Assembly: GCF_000772955.1 (NCBI RefSeq)
Contig: NZ_JPVO01000043.1
Span: forward strand, 1 to 64,000
Source of the DNA: Ureibacillus sinduriensis BLB-1 = JCM 15800
Lineage (GTDB): Bacteria > Bacillota > Bacilli > Bacillales_A > Planococcaceae
DNA length: 64,000 nucleotides
Direction of reading: 5' to 3'
Below the pieces are notes generated by a model. It saw only the letters and a program-made list of their open reading frames with translations. It was not told the DNA's origin and did not search any database. The first letter of the stretch is position 1, and the number at the start of each line of letters is the position of its first letter. Below, one piece after another: positions 37,689 through 46,269 of this stretch. The position numbers were made by a program, and so were the translations under genes.

Positions 37689-38643
37689 ATTTTTGCTTGA
37701 TTTTCACCGCAATCAACAGTAGGAACGGACTGATTAATATTCCATAGACACCAAACAATAAAATGGAGGCCGCACTGATAAAGAAAGTATGTACAGTTCT
37801 TAGATGGAAAGTGGAAGCCCATAATAAAGATTCCGCAATTTGCCGTGTTAACTGAATGAAAATATAAAGAATGATCAATGAGAAACATAGAAATTTTTCT
37901 CCAATTACGAAGAAATAGATAGCAATCGGGATGAGGAATAGGCCGATTCCGAAAAACGGAAGGGCGTCCGCCAATGAAATTAAAAAGGACTTGCTGATAG
38001 GATGTTCAAACTGCAACAATGCCAGTCCACCGCTCAATAATAAGAAGGTAATGATGAACAGTTGAAATTCAACATAGAGAAAGTACCCAAAAAGACCTGT
38101 CGCCTTAGTAAAATAGCCTTTCCATTCTTCACGATATTGTTTTGGAACATAAACGAAAAACCAATATTTGTTTTTTCTTGATTCGAATATGGAGAAAAAG
38201 AACGCAACGATAAAAATAAAAAGTTCGATAATATAGGACAAGATATCTTGAAGTACATTTGCAATACCCATGATGGCGCCATCGATATAAGACAATGACT
38301 TATTGAACACAGTTTCCAATAAGATGTGGTCACCTGAATTTAGAATATCCAAATTTTGAACTTGCACCTTCACTTCAGGGTAAATAGAAATAATGCTCTG
38401 GACAGTCATAAAAAAGAATACATAAGTCGAAAGAAATATTAACATGGAAATCAAAATAGCGCTTAATATGTATGGTATTCTTAACCTATTGTGAAAAAAG
38501 TTGATGATAGGGAACAAAAAATAGGCAAAAAATATGGCTATGGATACAGGTAATATAAGCCATAATACAACAAAGTACAAAATCAACAGTAAATATTTAA
38601 GGTTTTTTTTATACGGAATGACGTTCTTTTTACTTGTTTGCAA
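37675..38643 (-). CDS. ytvI: AI-2E family (PerM-like) transporter YtvI
   Basis: Polytopic membrane protein of the AI-2 exporter/PerM superfamily; substrate unknown. The 322 residues have six to eight hydrophobic segments and the family's C-terminal region (ADALPFFGIGLFLIPIAIYFF; GVYGILISPFLL). B. subtilis YtvI lies in the same place and is a sporulation-associated member. The start is TTG at 38641-38643 after GAGGTGTG. There is no dedicated terminator visible; the transcript runs into fxsA on the other strand. Confidence 0.85.
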   Translation of the reverse strand: MQTSKKNVIPYKKNLKYLLLILYFVVLWLILPVSIAIFFAYFLFPIINFFHNRLRIPYILSAILISMLIFLSTYVFFFMTVQSIISIYPEVKVQVQNLDILNSGDHILLETVFNKSLSYIDGAIMGIANVLQDILSYIIELFIFIVAFFFSIFESRKNKYWFFVYVPKQYREEWKGYFTKATGLFGYFLYVEFQLFIITFLLLSGGLALLQFEHPISKSFLISLADALPFFGIGLFLIPIAIYFFVIGEKFLCFSLIILYIFIQLTRQIAESLLWASTFHLRTVHTFFISAASILLFGVYGILISPFLLLIAVKIKQKSIYE

Positions 38644-38753
38644 AATTCACACCTCTATTTCATGTAATTCATATGTCACTTGTAACGTTTTTTTCTCCTT
38701 TAAGCATATTTTTCATTAAATAATCAGTTTTTTCTTAATTTCATCTAATTTCA

Positions 38754-38782
38754 TTCACAAAGACGTCAAAATTTATTATAAT
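38754..38782 (+). promoter_or_regulatory. citZ promoter
   Basis: TTCACA (38754-38759), a 17-base spacer and a perfect TATAAT (38777-38782) place the start of transcription near 38789. Confidence 0.7.
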
Positions 38783-38788
38783 ATGGGA

Positions 38789-38802
38789 TGTAAGCGATTT
38801 AC
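38789..38802. promoter_or_regulatory. cre-like site at the citZ transcription start
   Basis: TGTAAGCGATTTAC agrees with the cre consensus except at the last two positions and is itself a near-palindrome. It sits on the predicted start of transcription, a repressing position. B. subtilis citZ is known to be CcpA-controlled. Confidence 0.5.
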
Positions 38803-38844
38803 TTATAGGTTCATATGAGCAGAATTATTTTAGGTGCTGCAAAA

Positions 38845-38858
38845 AGAAAGCACTTACA
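38845..38858. promoter_or_regulatory. Second cre-like site in the citZ leader
   Basis: Read on the minus strand, TGTAAGTGCTTTCT fits the cre consensus at 12 of 14 positions. A site here could act as a roadblock. Confidence 0.4.
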
Positions 38859-38891
38859 ACTAAAATATTTTACAAGAGGGAGCGATTTTTT

Positions 38892-40007
38892 ATGACAGCA
38901 ACACGCGGTTTAGAAGGTATCGTAGCTGCAGAAAGTAAAATCAGTTCAATTATCGATGACACACTTACATACGTTGGATATGATATTGATGATTTAACTG
39001 AAAATGCTACATTTGAAGAGGTAGTATACTTACTTTGGCATACACGTTTACCGAAAAAGGATGAGCTAGCACAGTTAACGAAAGAATTAGCAGAAAATGC
39101 TGAAGTGCCTCAAGCTATCTTTGATCAATTCAAAACATATCCATTAGATACAGTACATCCAATGGCAGCTCTACGCTCAGCTATTTCACTATTAGGTGTT
39201 TTTGATTCTGAAGCGGATGAAATGTCTCCTGAAGCAAACTACCGCAAAGCGATCCGTCTACAAGCTAAAATTGCTACTGTAGTTACTGGTTTCTCTCGTA
39301 TCCGCAAAGGTTTGGAACCAATTGCACCAAAACCTGAATTAGGATATGCTGCAAACTTCTTATATATGTTACATGGTAAAGAACCAGCACCAATCGAAAT
39401 TGAAGCATTTAACAAAGCTTTAGTTTTACATGCTGACCATGAATTAAACGCTTCAACATTTACAGCTCGCGTTTGTGTAGCTACATTATCTGATGTATAT
39501 TCAGGAATTACTTCCGCAATCGGTGCTTTAAAAGGACCTTTACACGGTGGAGCAAACGAGCAAGTTATGAAAATGTTATCAGAAATCGGTTCACTTGAAA
39601 ATGTTGAATCATATATTCAAACGAAATTGGATAATAAAGAAAAAATTATGGGCTTCGGTCACCGCGTATACCGCAAAGGCGACCCACGTGCAAAACATTT
39701 GCGTGTAATGAGCGAAAAATTAACTAAACTAACTGGTAAACCAGAACTATATGAAATGTCAGTGAAAATCCATGACATGATCGTTGGGCAAAAAAATCTT
39801 CCTGCAAACGTGGACTTCTTCTCAGCATCAGTTTATGATTCATTAGGAATCGAACATGACTTATTCACACCAATCTTTGCAGTTTCTCGTACATCAGGTT
39901 GGATTGCACATATCTTAGAACAATATGCGAATAATCGTTTAATTCGTCCTCGTGCAGAATATGTTGGACCTGGAATGCAAAAATACGTATCAATCGAGGA
40001 AAGATAA
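38892..40007 (+). CDS. citZ: Citrate synthase (CitZ type)
   Basis: Condenses acetyl-CoA with oxaloacetate to enter the TCA cycle. The 371 residues are the short dimeric type, with the catalytic histidines in LHADHELNASTF and GFGHRVYRKGDPR and the catalytic Asp in NVDFFSA. AGAGGGAG precedes the ATG. Codon use is noticeably biased (T-ending codons such as GCT, CGT and GGT), as in strongly expressed genes. It starts the citZ-icd-mdh series. An imperfect terminator separates it from icd. Confidence 0.97.
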   Translation: MTATRGLEGIVAAESKISSIIDDTLTYVGYDIDDLTENATFEEVVYLLWHTRLPKKDELAQLTKELAENAEVPQAIFDQFKTYPLDTVHPMAALRSAISLLGVFDSEADEMSPEANYRKAIRLQAKIATVVTGFSRIRKGLEPIAPKPELGYAANFLYMLHGKEPAPIEIEAFNKALVLHADHELNASTFTARVCVATLSDVYSGITSAIGALKGPLHGGANEQVMKMLSEIGSLENVESYIQTKLDNKEKIMGFGHRVYRKGDPRAKHLRVMSEKLTKLTGKPELYEMSVKIHDMIVGQKNLPANVDFFSASVYDSLGIEHDLFTPIFAVSRTSGWIAHILEQYANNRLIRPRAEYVGPGMQKYVSIEER

Positions 40008-40030
40008 TTTTTATAATATATGTTAAAATT

Positions 40031-40062
40031 GTCTAGGACTGTGAAATCACAGTCCTAGATTT
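40031..40062 (+). terminator. Long palindrome between citZ and icd (attenuator or processing site)
   Basis: TCTAGGACTGTGA is followed after two bases by its exact inverse TCACAGTCCTAGA, then TTTATG. The stem is very strong but the T-tract is short, so only partial termination or mRNA end-protection is expected. Confidence 0.65.
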
Positions 40063-40087
40063 ATGAAAATAGGGAGGCAACATCTAT

Positions 40088-41347
40088 ATGTCTAAAATTG
40101 CAGTAGAAAACGGTGTACTTCAAGTACCAAATAATCCAACGATTCCTTTCATCGAAGGTGACGGAATTGGTCCAGATATCTGGGTTGCGGCATCTCGTGT
40201 AATCGATGCAGCTGTTGAAAAAGCTTATAATGGCGAAAAGAAAATTGAGTGGTTAGAAGTACTTGCTGGCGAAAAAGCATTCAACCAAACTGGCGAATGG
40301 TTACCACAAGAAACTTTAGATAAAATCAACGAATACTTAATTGCTATTAAAGGGCCTCTTACAACTCCAATCGGTGGCGGTATCCGTTCTTTAAACGTAG
40401 CATTACGTCAACAACTTGACCTATATGTATGTTTACGTCCAGTGCGTCACTTTGAAGGTGTACCTTCTCCAGTTAAAAAGCCAGAAGATGTTGATATGGT
40501 AATCTTCCGTGAAAACACTGAAGATATCTATGCGGGTATTGAATATGCTCAAGGTTCAGAAGAAGTGAAAAAAGTTATCAACTTCTTAAAAGAAGAAATG
40601 GGCGTTAATAAAATCCGTTTCCCAGAAACTTCAGGTATCGGTATTAAACCAGTATCGGTTGAAGGTACTGAGCGTTTAGTACGCGCTGCTATCGAGTACG
40701 CAATCAAACATAACCGTCCTTCTGTAACTCTAGTTCACAAAGGGAACATCATGAAATTCACTGAAGGTGGATTCAAACAATGGGGTTATGATTTAGCTGA
40801 GCGTGAATACGGCGATAAAGTATTCACTTGGGATCAATATGACCGCATCAAAGAAGCAGAAGGTGTAGAAGCTGCTAATAAAGCTCAAGACGAAGCTGTA
40901 GCTGCTGGTAAAGTAATCATTAAAGATTCTATCGCTGATATCTTCTTGCAACAAATCTTAACTCGTCCAAATGAGTTCGACGTAGTAGCTACAATGAACT
41001 TAAATGGTGACTATATTTCTGATGCATTGGCTGCACAAGTTGGTGGTATCGGTATCGCTCCTGGAGCTAACATCAACTATGTAACTGGACATGCGATCTT
41101 CGAAGCAACTCACGGTACAGCTCCTAAATATGCTGGCCAAGACAAAGTAAACCCATCTTCAGTATTGCTTTCTGGCGTTTTAATGCTTGAACACTTAGGA
41201 TGGCAAGAAGCTGCAGACTTAATTACTAACTCTGTAGAAAAAACAATTGCTTCTAAAGTTGTAACTTACGACTTTGCACGTTTAATGGATGGTGCTACAG
41301 AAGTTAAATGTTCTGAGTTTGCTAACGAATTAATCAAAAATCTTTAA
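40088..41347 (+). CDS. icd: NADP-dependent isocitrate dehydrogenase
   Basis: Oxidative decarboxylation of isocitrate to 2-oxoglutarate. The 419 residues match the bacterial homodimeric enzyme: [13 protein letters not shown] at the N terminus, the substrate motif [13 protein letters not shown] with the Ser that is phosphorylated in E. coli, [26 protein letters not shown] and the Asp pair of the metal site in LNGDYISDA. The adenine region [19 protein letters not shown] has the Lys/Tyr pattern of NADP users. Like citZ it has the codon bias of a highly expressed gene. GGGAGG precedes the ATG. Confidence 0.97.
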   Translation: MSKIAVENGVLQVPNNPTIPFIEGDGIGPDIWVAASRVIDAAVEKAYNGEKKIEWLEVLAGEKAFNQTGEWLPQETLDKINEYLIAIKGPLTTPIGGGIRSLNVALRQQLDLYVCLRPVRHFEGVPSPVKKPEDVDMVIFRENTEDIYAGIEYAQGSEEVKKVINFLKEEMGVNKIRFPETSGIGIKPVSVEGTERLVRAAIEYAIKHNRPSVTLVHKGNIMKFTEGGFKQWGYDLAEREYGDKVFTWDQYDRIKEAEGVEAANKAQDEAVAAGKVIIKDSIADIFLQQILTRPNEFDVVATMNLNGDYISDALAAQVGGIGIAPGANINYVTGHAIFEATHGTAPKYAGQDKVNPSSVLLSGVLMLEHLGWQEAADLITNSVEKTIASKVVTYDFARLMDGATEVKCSEFANELIKNL

Positions 41348-41378
41348 TTCATAGCAATGCTAATAAGATAAATTAAAT

Positions 41379-41441
41379 AAAAGGGTAGCTGATAACATTA
41401 AAGTAGCAATGCTTTATGTATTATCAGCTATCCTTTTTTTA
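41379..41441 (+). terminator. icd terminator
   Basis: AAGGGTAGCTGATAA / TTATCAGCTATCCTT, with an inner ATTAAAG / CTTTAT pairing, is followed by a T-run. Confidence 0.9.
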
Positions 41442-41594
41442 ATATGTTTCCCTTAATTGGATATAGTAATAATAGATAGATCATGCTTATCAATGTTGAA
41501 ATTTTCTTAAGAGGGGGTTCTGGGAGAACGATCCACCCTTTAGATGAATGTTGAGCACCATTACTGAACAAGGTTCAAAAGGAGTGTTGGCAAT

Positions 41595-42533
41595 ATGCCG
41601 TTAAAGCGCAAAAAAATTTCTGTCATTGGGGCTGGTTTTACTGGTGCAACTGCAGCATTTTTAGCTGCACAAAAGGAATTGGCAGATGTTGTATTAGTCG
41701 ATATTCCGGAATCTCACAATCCGACAAAAGGGAAGGCTTTGGATATGTGGGAGGCGGCCCCTGTCCAAGGATTTGATTCTTATGTTAAAGGCACCTCCAA
41801 TTATGCAGACACGGCTGATTCCGATCTAGTAATTATCACTGCTGGTGTAGCTCGTAAACCTGGGATGAGTCGGGATGATTTGGTCCAAATAAATCAAAAG
41901 GTTATGAAATCAGTGGCATCCGAAATTGCCAAATATTCTTCAAACTCAATCATCCTTGTGCTGACAAACCCTGTCGATGCTATGACTTATACAGTATTTA
42001 AGGAATCTGGATTCCCAAAAAACCGTGTTATCGGGCAATCGGGCGTTTTGGATACAGCTCGATTCTGTGCATTTGTTGCAGAAGAATTAAAGATTTCAGT
42101 GAAGGATGTTCGAGGATTCGTATTAGGAGGACATGGCGATACGATGGTGCCCTTGACTCGCTATTCATATGCGGGCGGTATCCCTTTGGAAACACTTATT
42201 GCTCCTGAGCGTTTGGAAGAAATTGTGCAACGGACGCGGGTTGGCGGCGGTGAAATCGTAAACCTGCTCGGTAACGGCTCAGCCTACTATGCGCCAGCCG
42301 CTTCACTTATAGAAATGGCGGAAGCAATTATTAAAGATCAACGGCGTATCATGCCTTCTATCGCATATCTGGAAGGCGAATATGGATATGATGGAATTTA
42401 TCTCGGTGTCCCTACATTGTTAGGTGCCAATGGAATTGAAAAAATCTATGAATTAGAACTAACAGAATCAGAAAGAGCGGCATTGGATGTGTCTGCTAAC
42501 GCGGTAAGAGAAGTAATGGACGTGTTGGAATAA
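41595..42533 (+). CDS. mdh: Malate dehydrogenase (LDH-like type)
   Basis: Oxidises malate to oxaloacetate with NAD. The 312 residues have the nucleotide-binding [11 protein letters not shown], an Asp at the end of strand beta2 (VLVDIPE, NAD preference), [15 protein letters not shown] with the malate-specific arginine, and the catalytic His in [11 protein letters not shown]. An AAAGGAG ribosome site precedes the ATG. Unlike B. subtilis, a full terminator separates it from icd and a 153-base gap leads to mdh, so it probably has its own promoter. Codon use is less biased than in citZ and icd. Confidence 0.96.
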   Translation: MPLKRKKISVIGAGFTGATAAFLAAQKELADVVLVDIPESHNPTKGKALDMWEAAPVQGFDSYVKGTSNYADTADSDLVIITAGVARKPGMSRDDLVQINQKVMKSVASEIAKYSSNSIILVLTNPVDAMTYTVFKESGFPKNRVIGQSGVLDTARFCAFVAEELKISVKDVRGFVLGGHGDTMVPLTRYSYAGGIPLETLIAPERLEEIVQRTRVGGGEIVNLLGNGSAYYAPAASLIEMAEAIIKDQRRIMPSIAYLEGEYGYDGIYLGVPTLLGANGIEKIYELELTESERAALDVSANAVREVMDVLE

Positions 42534-42543
42534 AGATATGGCT

Positions 42544-42576
42544 AAAACGAGTGGGAAGTACCTCACTCGTTTTTTA
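42544..42576 (+). terminator. mdh terminator
   Basis: AAAACGAGTG / CACTCGTTTT with a ten-base loop is followed by further T. Confidence 0.9.
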
Positions 42577-42794
42577 ACGCCTGTAGGAAAACTAATGTGG
42601 AACTAGATTCATAGAATTAATCGAGGGCATTATAAATATACAAAAAGGGACTAAAAAGCTCATTATTCCCCTCCTTGAAATTGTTTAAAGTAAGTCAATC
42701 TTTTAAGTGTTCCTAAAAATGTAGTGGCGGTAAAATTAAGAAGAATTTCTAGCCTGCGGATAAGTAAGCTTTAAAGAGTAGTTATTTCTATAGA

Positions 42795-42823
42795 TTGTTA
42801 TTTTGTGTAAAAATTGATACTAT
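42795..42823 (+). promoter_or_regulatory. Promoter of the maoC-like gene and phoPR
   Basis: TTGTTA (42795-42800), a 17-base spacer and TACTAT (42818-42823) stand 33 bases before the TTG start. The rest of the mdh-maoC gap shows nothing else recognisable. Confidence 0.5.
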
Positions 42824-42855
42824 GAAATTAATCGAGAAAGTAAGGGGTTGCTTAA

Positions 42856-43293
42856 TTGCTGCTACGCAAGGATATGAAACTTGGAAAGAAGATTGATAAA
42901 ATCACTGTTGGAGAAAAGCTGCAGTTGAACGAAAAGATTGAAGACAAAGATCTACTTCTTTACTTAGGCTTAACGAACGACAACAATCCGCTATATATTC
43001 AATATGACTACGCAATCGGAACACCATACAAAAAACCGATTATTCCTGTTATCATGTTGAATGGAATCATTACTTCCGCCATATCCAAACATCTACCAGG
43101 TCCCGGTTCACATATCCGTGAACAGAATATTATTTACTTGGAGCCAGTGTACCATAATGAAACAATCGAAATTTCACTGGAAATCCAACATATTGATCTA
43201 ATACAAAATGTAGTGGAAATATACGTGAAAGCATCAAAAGAAAAGAGTATACAGGTATTGCATGGTGTAATAAAGGTAGTGCCACCTTATTAA
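42856..43293 (+). CDS. MaoC-like hotdog-fold protein
   Basis: Predicted (R)-specific enoyl-CoA hydratase-type fold; the true substrate is unknown. The 145 residues contain the region LGLTNDNNPLYIQYDYA, matching the MaoC position of the catalytic D-x4-H dyad, but where most hydratases have NPxH this protein has NPLY, so catalysis is doubtful. The TTG at 42856, eight bases after AAGGGG, is preferred; an ATG at 42874 is directly adjacent to AAGGAT. It lies 54 bases upstream of phoP and likely shares its transcript. Confidence 0.7.
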   Translation: MLLRKDMKLGKKIDKITVGEKLQLNEKIEDKDLLLYLGLTNDNNPLYIQYDYAIGTPYKKPIIPVIMLNGIITSAISKHLPGPGSHIREQNIIYLEPVYHNETIEISLEIQHIDLIQNVVEIYVKASKEKSIQVLHGVIKVVPPY

Positions 43294-43347
43294 AGTTTTG
43301 TTTTGCGATTTGGAATGGGGGTTTCAAATCATTATTGGAGGTTGTAT

Positions 43348-44061
43348 ATGTTAAAAACAATTTTGGTCGTAGAAGATGAAGTATCAATCGCAACACTATT
43401 AAAATACAATTTAGAACGTGCCGGATATGAAGTGCTGCTGGCGCACGATGGGAAAATAGGTCTTGAGATGGCGATTGAGCACTCACCAGATCTTATATTG
43501 CTAGATTTGATGCTGCCAACTATGGATGGAATGGAAGTATGCAAGGAGCTTCGCAGTCAAAAACGCAATATTCCTATTATTATGCTGACAGCTCGAGATG
43601 ACGAGTTCGACAAAGTATTAGGTTTAGAACTGGGTGCGGATGACTATATGACAAAACCATTCAGTCCGCGCGAAGTGATTGCACGTGTAAAAGCCGTACT
43701 GCGACGCTTTACTCCTGTTTTGCAGCATGAAGAAGAAGAACCGGAAAATGTAGTGTATCACTTTGGCAAACTACAAGTATATCCAAATCGATTCGAAGCA
43801 TTTCTTGAAGAAGAATCATTGGAATTCACACCAAAGGAGTTCGAACTTTTGGTCTATCTGCTTGAAAATAAAAATCGTGTACTTACACGTGATCAGCTGT
43901 TAAGTGCTGTTTGGAATTATGATTTTGCAGGTGATACACGAATTGTTGATGTGCATATCAGTCATTTGCGCGATAAAATAGAGGAAAGTAGCCGTAAGCC
44001 AAAATTCATTAAAACGATAAGGGGTATCGGCTATAAATTTGAGGAGCCAAAAAGCCTATGA
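43348..44061 (+). CDS. phoP: Response regulator PhoP (OmpR family)
   Basis: DNA-binding regulator of phosphate starvation, phosphorylated by PhoR. The 237 residues comprise a receiver domain (Asp10, phosphoacceptor Asp53 in LLDLMLPTMDG, Lys in MTKPF) and an OmpR-type winged helix (ending HISHLRDKIE... TIRGIGYKFE). TTGGAGG precedes the ATG at 43348; a 15-codon upstream extension has no ribosome site. It overlaps phoR by four bases (ATGA). The order mdh-phoP-phoR is that of B. subtilis, which supports the name over other OmpR regulators. Confidence 0.9.
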   Translation: MLKTILVVEDEVSIATLLKYNLERAGYEVLLAHDGKIGLEMAIEHSPDLILLDLMLPTMDGMEVCKELRSQKRNIPIIMLTARDDEFDKVLGLELGADDYMTKPFSPREVIARVKAVLRRFTPVLQHEEEEPENVVYHFGKLQVYPNRFEAFLEEESLEFTPKEFELLVYLLENKNRVLTRDQLLSAVWNYDFAGDTRIVDVHISHLRDKIEESSRKPKFIKTIRGIGYKFEEPKSL

Positions 44062-45503
44062 AGGCATATCGGAACCGATTATTTGTTACCTTCATCATTC
44101 TAGCAGGTTCTATTTTAGCTGTCCTTGGCTTTATCTTGGGTCAGCTTTTTCCATTTATAATTGAAGACTTTGCAACCAAAAGCAATATTGAGTTCAATGC
44201 TATGCAGCTGGAAGAAATACGGAGACAATTTGCCTCCATCATTGCTTTTTTAATTTTTGTTAGTTTTGTCTTAATATGCCTTGTTGCCAATCATCTCATC
44301 CGAAATTTGCTGGAGCCAATCGAAAATATTACGCTGACCGCTAAAGAGCTGACAAAAGGAAACTACCGTGCACGTGCCTACGCACTAGGTCCGGCAAGTA
44401 TTGTGGAATTAAGAAATTCCATCAACATTTTAGCCAGAAACCTGCAGGAAATCGAGAAAATACGGGAAATAGAAGATGAGCGACTAAAAACCTTAATTGA
44501 GAACATGGGAAGTGCGCTTATCATGATCGACCGGGAAGCAGTCGTCTCAATCGTGAATCGACAGTTTCTGGAGGGATTTGAATTATCAATCGACGAAGTC
44601 AAAGGTTATAACTTTTTAACTTTGGGTTTGCCGAATGAATTGGAGAAATTTATAGATCACGTCTTTCTAACGGAACTTCCTTACCGAAAACAAATAGAAG
44701 TGGAAATCCAACAGGAAATTCAATACAAGCAAGTCTACGGTGCCCCCGTAGTTGGAGACCATGGGCGTTGGCTCGGTGTGGTCATCGTCATGCATGACAT
44801 TTCTGAATTGATTCGACTGGAACAAATAAGGAAGGACTTTGTAGCGAACGTATCCCATGAATTAAGAACGCCGATAACTTCCATAAAAGGGTTTTCGGAG
44901 ACGTTATTAGATGGAGCATTTAAAGATGAAAAAATGCTTATTTCATTTTTAGATATCATATATCAGGAAAGTAATCGACTTCAAATGCTGATTCAAGATT
45001 TGCTTGAGTTATCAAAAATTGAACAGCATGGATTCTCTGTCAATATTGCACCGGCGAGTTTGCAGGAAGTCCTGATAAGGGCAGTGGAATTAACGAGCCC
45101 GCGTCTTGATGAGAAGAATATGCAGTTCGATGTGGATATTATGCGTGACGTCATGGTTATGGGCGACTTCAACCGACTTATTCAAATCTTTACGAATCTA
45201 ATTACGAATTCAATTACCTACTCACCGGAAAATACAACCATTACATTGCGGATAAAGGCCAATGCCGATTATGGAATAATTGAAGTGGAAGATCAGGGAA
45301 TGGGCATCGAGAAGAGCGAGATTGCCCGTATTTTTGAACGTTTTTACCGTATTGATAAAGCTCGGAACCGCAATTCGGGGGGGACTGGATTGGGCCTTGC
45401 CATAGTAAAACACTTGGTGGAAGCTCATCATGGGAAAATTAATGTTGAAAGTACAGTCGGGAAAGGTACTTGCATGAAGGTATTAATTCCGTTAAAAAAG
45501 TAA
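44058..45503 (+). CDS. phoR: Sensor histidine kinase PhoR (short sensor form)
   Basis: Membrane kinase paired with PhoP. The 481 residues read: TM1 (about 9-32), a short outside loop (~25-30 residues), TM2 (about 60-80), HAMP (about 80-130), a PAS domain (about 140-245), HisKA with the phosphoacceptor His267 in NVSHELRTP, and the HATPase (ending GGTGLGLAIVKHLVEAHHG). B. subtilis PhoR is about 100 residues longer because of an extracytoplasmic PAS-like domain; here that domain is nearly absent. Signal input must therefore come through the cytoplasmic PAS or the membrane. Confidence 0.9.
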   Translation: MKAYRNRLFVTFIILAGSILAVLGFILGQLFPFIIEDFATKSNIEFNAMQLEEIRRQFASIIAFLIFVSFVLICLVANHLIRNLLEPIENITLTAKELTKGNYRARAYALGPASIVELRNSINILARNLQEIEKIREIEDERLKTLIENMGSALIMIDREAVVSIVNRQFLEGFELSIDEVKGYNFLTLGLPNELEKFIDHVFLTELPYRKQIEVEIQQEIQYKQVYGAPVVGDHGRWLGVVIVMHDISELIRLEQIRKDFVANVSHELRTPITSIKGFSETLLDGAFKDEKMLISFLDIIYQESNRLQMLIQDLLELSKIEQHGFSVNIAPASLQEVLIRAVELTSPRLDEKNMQFDVDIMRDVMVMGDFNRLIQIFTNLITNSITYSPENTTITLRIKANADYGIIEVEDQGMGIEKSEIARIFERFYRIDKARNRNSGGTGLGLAIVKHLVEAHHGKINVESTVGKGTCMKVLIPLKK

Positions 45504-45504
45504 C

Positions 45505-45554
45505 TTAACAATAGCTTTACAATACTGTTATTGATACTTCATATTTCTATCATA
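45505..45554 (+). promoter_or_regulatory. PhoP-box-like array directly after phoR
   Basis: TTAACA (45505), TTTACA (45516), GTTATT (45527), TTCATA (45538) and ATCATA (45549) are spaced exactly 11 bases apart. PhoP of B. subtilis binds direct repeats of TT(A/C/T)ACA at this period. Only the first two are good matches, and no gene starts within 700 bases downstream. Confidence 0.4.
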
Positions 45555-45620
45555 TGATTATTCATAGAAACCCCCCTGTTTCAAATATTGTGATTAGATA
45601 AGTATACATGAAAGAAAATG

Positions 45621-45690
45621 CCCCTCTTTGGCAGGGGCATCCAGACTGTAGACAAACTCGAATTTTCGAGTTTGCCTACAGTCTTTTTTC
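45621..45690 (+). terminator. phoPR terminator pair
   Basis: A first stem GCCCCT / AGGGGC is followed at once by a long stem AGACTGTAGACAAACTCGAA / TTCGAGTTTGCCTACAGTCT and six T. The long stem's left arm resembles the left end of the repeat at 14219. Confidence 0.85.
45623..45640 (+). repeat. 18-base direct repeat, left copy
   Basis: CCTCTTTGGCAGGGGCAT occurs here and again, base for base, at 46154-46171, flanking about 510 bases of mobile-element-like sequence. Confidence 0.85.
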
Positions 45691-45727
45691 TTATAGAATA
45701 AAATTAATTGCTTTTGAAAATAGAGTT

Positions 45728-45853
45728 AGTTGATTTCCGTTTCGGCGGACGCTTTCCGCGGGCGTGGGCCAATCCTCCTCGTCGCTGTGCTCCTGTGGGG
45801 TATCGGCCGTCACGCTTGTCCCGCAGGAGTCGCCGCCTACACTACAATCAACT
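45728..45853. repeat. GC-rich interspersed palindromic repeat
   Basis: The block is bounded by AGTTGATT and AATCAACT and contains TTTCGGCGGACGCTTTCCGC near the left end and CCCGCAGGAGTCGCCGCC near the right. It is far richer in GC than its surroundings. I recognise this type as a common non-coding repeat of Bacillus and relatives; function is unknown. Confidence 0.75.
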
Positions 45854-45886
45854 ACTCTCTAAATATAGGTTGAGGTGAATGGATAG

Positions 45887-46046
45887 ATGAAAGAAAAATC
45901 AAATAAATGAACGCGATCAAATTATTACAATTGAACAACTTGTTCCACGGGATCATCTTGTCAGAAAGCTTGAATGCCATGAACCTAAAGAAGCTTGCCA
46001 ATTGGACATAGCAAGCTCCGGTAATGGTCTAAATTACAAAATTTGA
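45887..46046 (+). pseudogene. Fragment of an IS1182-type transposase (frameshifted, truncated)
   Basis: An ATG at 45887 starts MKEKSNK and hits a stop. One base over, the frame continues as NERDQIITIEQLVPRDHLV and then RKLECHEPKE before running to a TGA at 46044-46046. The block QIITIEQLVPRDHLVRKLE is the conserved N terminus of IS1182-family transposases, normally ~450-500 residues; only about 50 remain. The frameshift and missing catalytic region show that it is dead. No inverted repeats of the original element could be identified. Confidence 0.75.
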
Positions 46047-46153
46047 AGAGTACTTTTACTTAAAATCAGACTAGAAAATACCTGGAAAAATCTCGAAATA
46101 CAAAAAGCCTTCAGAATGTGACCATTCAAAAGGCCTTTTGTCGACAATCTGAT

Positions 46154-46171
46154 CCTCTTTGGCAGGGGCAT
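46154..46171 (+). repeat. 18-base direct repeat, right copy
   Basis: CCTCTTTGGCAGGGGCAT is the exact copy of 45623-45640, here followed by a T-run (TTTTTTCTT). The pair may mark the ends of an insertion that duplicated half of the old terminator. Confidence 0.85.
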
Positions 46172-46269
46172 TTTTTTCTTAGATAAATATCCCCTCTTCC
46201 TGAAACTTTTCACACCATCATCCGTAAATAAACTAAAGATTTCATAATTATTATGAGGAGGATCCAAAA

